From Bradyrhizobium agreste (GTDB lineage: Bacteria > Pseudomonadota > Alphaproteobacteria > Rhizobiales > Xanthobacteraceae), in contig NZ_JACCHP010000026.1 of the NCBI RefSeq assembly GCF_016031625.1, positions 1 through 64,000 on the forward strand: a stretch of 64,000 bases of DNA. Direction: 5' to 3'. The translations under genes were made by a program, and so were the position numbers. Shown one piece after another: positions 61,659 through 64,000 of the stretch (position 1 is the first letter of the stretch; each line of letters starts with the position of its first letter). Under the pieces are notes generated by a model that was not told where the DNA came from, ran no database searches, and saw only the letters and a list, made by a program, of their open reading frames with translations.

Positions 61659-61830
61659 GTGTCCCGGACACACTGCAACGCCCCATAGCGCGTCGAAGAC
61701 GCGCGTAAACGCACTCAGGGCGTTGCAGTGCAGAGCCGGGACCCAGAAGCCACGCAGCACACCTCCGCAAAATAGGCCCCGGCTCAGCAGCGCACCGTCG
61801 AAGAGACGCTGCGCTGCGTCCGGGGCACGC
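61659..61830. repeat. Palindromic repeat (GTGTCCCGGAC type), second copy
   Basis: It starts GTGTCCCGGACACACTGCAACGC and ends TGCGCTGCGTCCGGGGCACGC, with inner GAGCCGGGACCCAGAAG and GCCCCGGCTCAGCAG, matching 22621-22756. Confidence 0.75.
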
Positions 61831-61845
61831 AGCGAAAACATCCCG

Positions 61846-61927
61846 CCGTCATTGCGAGCGCAGCGAAGCAATCCAGAGATCTATCTGCGGAGGGATTCTG
61901 GATTGCTTCGCTGCGCTCGCAATGACG
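61846..61927. repeat. Palindromic repeat (CGTCATTGCGAGCGCAGCGAAGC type)
   Basis: CCGTCATTGCGAGCGCAGCGAAGCAATCCAGA pairs with TCTGGATTGCTTCGCTGCGCTCGCAATGACG over about 30 bp. A half-word copy (CCTTGCGAGCGCAGCGAC) lies at 61618. The 545-bp gap 61607-62151 consists largely of these repeats, plus about 220 bp (61931-62151) in which I see no gene. Confidence 0.8.
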
Positions 61928-62151
61928 AGCAACGGCGATTTTCCATCGTGCCATTCTATCTGAGTTTTGCCCGACGCCTCAAGTCGGATTCGAAAAATAC
62001 GAAGGCTTGTGTTGGATCTCGCTTCTCAATCGATCTCCAACACTGATGTGATTCTGAAAATACGAATTATGCCAAGCACATGTCTACTGTGCATGGGGTT
62101 GTTTTCGTGGTTTTTGTTTTGGCAGCCCCCGTCGAGGCCAGCCGGCCCCGC

Positions 62152-62859
62152 TCAGCCCCGCGGCCCGCGCAGCTGCGCGGTCAGCCTCTCCATCGCCTCC
62201 GCCACCTCGCGCCATTGCGACAGCCAAGCCCGCGGAAAGCGGAAGGTGAGGTCGGCGCCGCCGACGCGGCGCTCGGCGAGGCACATGCCCGGGGTGGCGG
62301 CATCGCGCGTGCAGCGGGCGGTCAGCGCGGGGCTCGCAGCCGAATAGAGGTCCTCGCTGCCGTAGGGCGTGTCGGCGCGGAACGTCCGCATCGCCAGGCC
62401 GTCCGCAGGGATCGCCGCGGCCTGGTCGAGATAGCGCGGATAGATCGTGGTCGTGCGCTGCTCGGGCGAGAGCGCATCGTGATGGGCTGCGATCGACAGG
62501 AAGATGCGGTCGATCGATTGCAGCGCCGCTTCCGCCGTGTCGGAGGTGACGTGCTTGGGCGCGCCGGGTGGCTCCAGCGAGGGATAGAGGAAGTCGAGAT
62601 CGATGCGTTCCTGCGGGCCCGAGTGCCGCTGGATCTTCATCCGGATCGCGGCGACCGGCAGGTTGAACAACGTGCCGCCGACGCTCACCGGCAGCTTGTC
62701 CGGGGCGTTCACGCCACGGCTGCCCCAGGTCGGCCACAGCAGATAGGCGACGAGCGCGACCGCAGCGATCGCAGCCGCGCCGCCGAGCACGATCGGGACG
62801 ACATGCGCCCGGGTGTGCGTGCGGGGGGACCTGAGGGGAGCTGCCGAGAACAAAGTCAT
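62152..62859 (-). CDS. Hypothetical single-pass membrane protein
   Basis: The 235-residue protein has one membrane helix near residues 21-43 (VPIVLGGAAAIAAVALVAYLLWPTW) with a short cytoplasmic tail ahead. The body includes DFLYPSLEPPG, IYPRYLDQAAAIPADGL and FRFPRAWLSQWREVAEAMERL. It should be periplasmic. Family function unknown. Confidence 0.65.
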   Translation of the reverse strand: MTLFSAAPLRSPRTHTRAHVVPIVLGGAAAIAAVALVAYLLWPTWGSRGVNAPDKLPVSVGGTLFNLPVAAIRMKIQRHSGPQERIDLDFLYPSLEPPGAPKHVTSDTAEAALQSIDRIFLSIAAHHDALSPEQRTTTIYPRYLDQAAAIPADGLAMRTFRADTPYGSEDLYSAASPALTARCTRDAATPGMCLAERRVGGADLTFRFPRAWLSQWREVAEAMERLTAQLRGPRG

Positions 62860-63081
62860 GAATTGCGCGAGGTCGACCGGAGGTCGGCCGATGGCCGACG
62901 AATCAGCGGCGAATATGCCATGCGACCGCGGCTTCGCGCAGCGTTCCCGGCTGCTTGGATCGGGATGGCCCCCGCGCGGGACGGCCGGCCGCGTTAACCT
63001 TTCCTTAAGGATAATGTAGCGTTAAGGCGCACTCTTTGTCACAGGAAGGCACGCGCGTTGCGTAAGGGCGGAGCACTTCCG

Positions 63082-63411
63082 ATGACACCTGAAGCTCTCA
63101 ACACCTTCTTCTCGATCTGCATCGGTTTCGCGCTCGCGGGCGCGCTCGTGAACGGATACCAGGCGCTGGCGCAGCGGCCCGCCGGCTTCGGCCTGCTGCA
63201 GGACGGCGTGGCCCCGAAAACCTTCGCGGCGGTTCCCTTCCTGGTGTTCGCCGCGCCCTTCATCATCATGCGCAACACGCTGCGCGGCATGCGGGTGGAA
63301 AGCCGCCGTGTCGAGTTCGTCATGATGGCGACCCTCATCGCCGGGTTCTGGAGCATGATGAGCGGCACCTTCTTCCTGATGACGCTGCGCGCCGCCGGCG
63401 TTCTGGGCTGA
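63082..63411 (+). CDS. Small membrane protein (DUF6949-like)
   Basis: From ATG 63082 (GGCGGAG about 9 bp upstream) the protein is 109 residues. Three hydrophobic segments are seen near 8-27, 52-68 and 82-104 (MTPEALNTFFSICIGFALAG; VPFLVFAAPFIIM; MMATLIAGFWSMMSGTFFLM). It is an inner-membrane protein of unknown role, with the pattern of a conserved alphaproteobacterial family. Confidence 0.7.
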   Translation: MTPEALNTFFSICIGFALAGALVNGYQALAQRPAGFGLLQDGVAPKTFAAVPFLVFAAPFIIMRNTLRGMRVESRRVEFVMMATLIAGFWSMMSGTFFLMTLRAAGVLG

Positions 63412-63496
63412 TCCGAAGCGCCTTGGGCGCGGCCGGCCCTTTGCGTCGCGGCTGCCGTTTGGCTATGCCAGTCGTCAACGCGACAGGAGACAGCCA

Positions 63497-64000
63497 ATGG
63501 CCATCTACGAGCTCGACGGGCAGGCGCCCGACCTTCCCGCCGACGGCAATTATTTCATCGCCGAGACCGCGACCGTGATCGGCCGGGTGCGCTTGATGCC
63601 GGGCGCGAGCGTCTGGTTCGGCGCGGTGCTGCGCGGCGACAATGAGTGGATCGAGATCGGCGAGGGCGCCAACGTGCAGGACGGCTCGACCTGCCACACC
63701 GATCTCGGCTTTCCGCTTGTCATCGGCAGGAACTGCACGGTCGGCCACAACGTCATCCTGCACGGCTGCACCATCGAGGAGGGTGCGCTGATCGGCATGG
63801 GCGCGATCGTGATGAACGGCGCGAAGATCGGCCGCAACAGCATCGTCGGCGCCGGCTCCGTCATCACTGAGGGCAAGGAGTTCCCCGAGCGCTCGCTGAT
63901 CATCGGCTCGCCGGCCCGCGTGATCCGCACGCTCGACGACGGCCAGGTGCAGAAGATGGGGAGCGCGGCGAGGTTCTACGTAGCCAACGGTCCGCGCTTC
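63497..64000 (+). CDS. Gamma-class carbonic anhydrase-like protein, cut at right edge
   Basis: The open frame from ATG 63497 (AGGAGA upstream) has 168 codons and no stop before the window ends. It shows the left-handed beta-helix repeats of the gamma-CA/YrdA family: IAETATVIGRVRLMPGASVWFGAVLRGDNEWI, NVQDGSTCHTD, and the zinc His ligands in CTVGHNVILHGC. It is a metal-dependent trimeric enzyme or carbonic anhydrase homologue. The final residues are outside the window. Confidence 0.92.
   Translation, partial: MAIYELDGQAPDLPADGNYFIAETATVIGRVRLMPGASVWFGAVLRGDNEWIEIGEGANVQDGSTCHTDLGFPLVIGRNCTVGHNVILHGCTIEEGALIGMGAIVMNGAKIGRNSIVGAGSVITEGKEFPERSLIIGSPARVIRTLDDGQVQKMGSAARFYVANGPRF

Overview
The window is high-GC alphaproteobacterial chromosome, most likely Bradyrhizobium or a close relative. 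The evidence is a groESL operon with a CIRCE operator, Anbu, Usg and DUF3126 genes, strong GC3 codon bias, and several families of Rhizobiales-type intergenic palindromes in gaps. It is mostly housekeeping and metabolic DNA with a few accessory spots. All function calls rest on reading motifs by eye; no database search was run.

Layout, left to right. 1-270: the 5' part of an IS481-type transposase running off the left edge, with its terminal repeats. 0.3-2.1 kb: a DUF488/DUF72 pair and a small membrane protein. 2.3-5 kb: two envelope glycosyltransferases. 5-7.5 kb: a FecR-like protein and a CHASE2 adenylate/guanylate cyclase, transcribed leftwards behind a perfect 18-bp palindrome. 8-10.6 kb: a DUF2778 (L,D-transpeptidase-like) protein converging on a secreted caspase-like protein. 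10.7-12.9 kb: a GST and an isochorismatase-like hydrolase, divergent from a LysR regulator. 12.96-14.8 kb: a promoter, two abnormal tRNA-like sequences and a slipin gene. 14.9-18.3 kb: signal peptidase I, a GIY-YIG nuclease gene bracketed by inverted palindromes, and groEL-groES under an RpoH-like promoter plus CIRCE. 18.5-22.5 kb: usg, a glycosyltransferase remnant, a cupin, a rhomboid protease and a nucleoside transporter.

22.8-27.8 kb is the most interesting block. It is a leftward cluster of circularly permuted ATP-grasp, alpha-E, transglutaminase-like and Anbu proteasome-like genes, followed closely by an SDR. This is the full Anbu-associated neighbourhood, thought to make and process an unknown peptide.

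28-34 kb: a CinA-type protein, gpt, an unknown Cys-rich protein, a MetE-like protein, an isomerase/quinone-reductase pair and an enoyl-CoA hydratase. 34-45.4 kb: a peptide or amide scavenging locus with amidase, M20 hydrolase, MlrC-type M81 protease, a DppD-DppF fusion ATPase, two permeases, a CPG2-like M20 peptidase and a divergent binding protein. 45.5-50.4 kb: a GT39 protein, a Bcr/CflA exporter and a GT87 protein. 50.4-51.7 kb: a degraded Fic toxin-antitoxin module between an intact tRNA-Leu and repeated copies of its 3' end, which looks like a tiny tRNA-integrated island. 52-56.2 kb: a lipoprotein, FAD monooxygenase, zinc-finger protein, unknown membrane protein and alpha/beta hydrolase. 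56.2-58.8 kb: a lower-GC accessory patch with an orphan PF04392 binding protein and a hydratase. 58.8-64 kb: a polytopic membrane protein, cysE, DUF3126, two small or unknown membrane proteins and a gamma-class carbonic anhydrase cut by the right edge.
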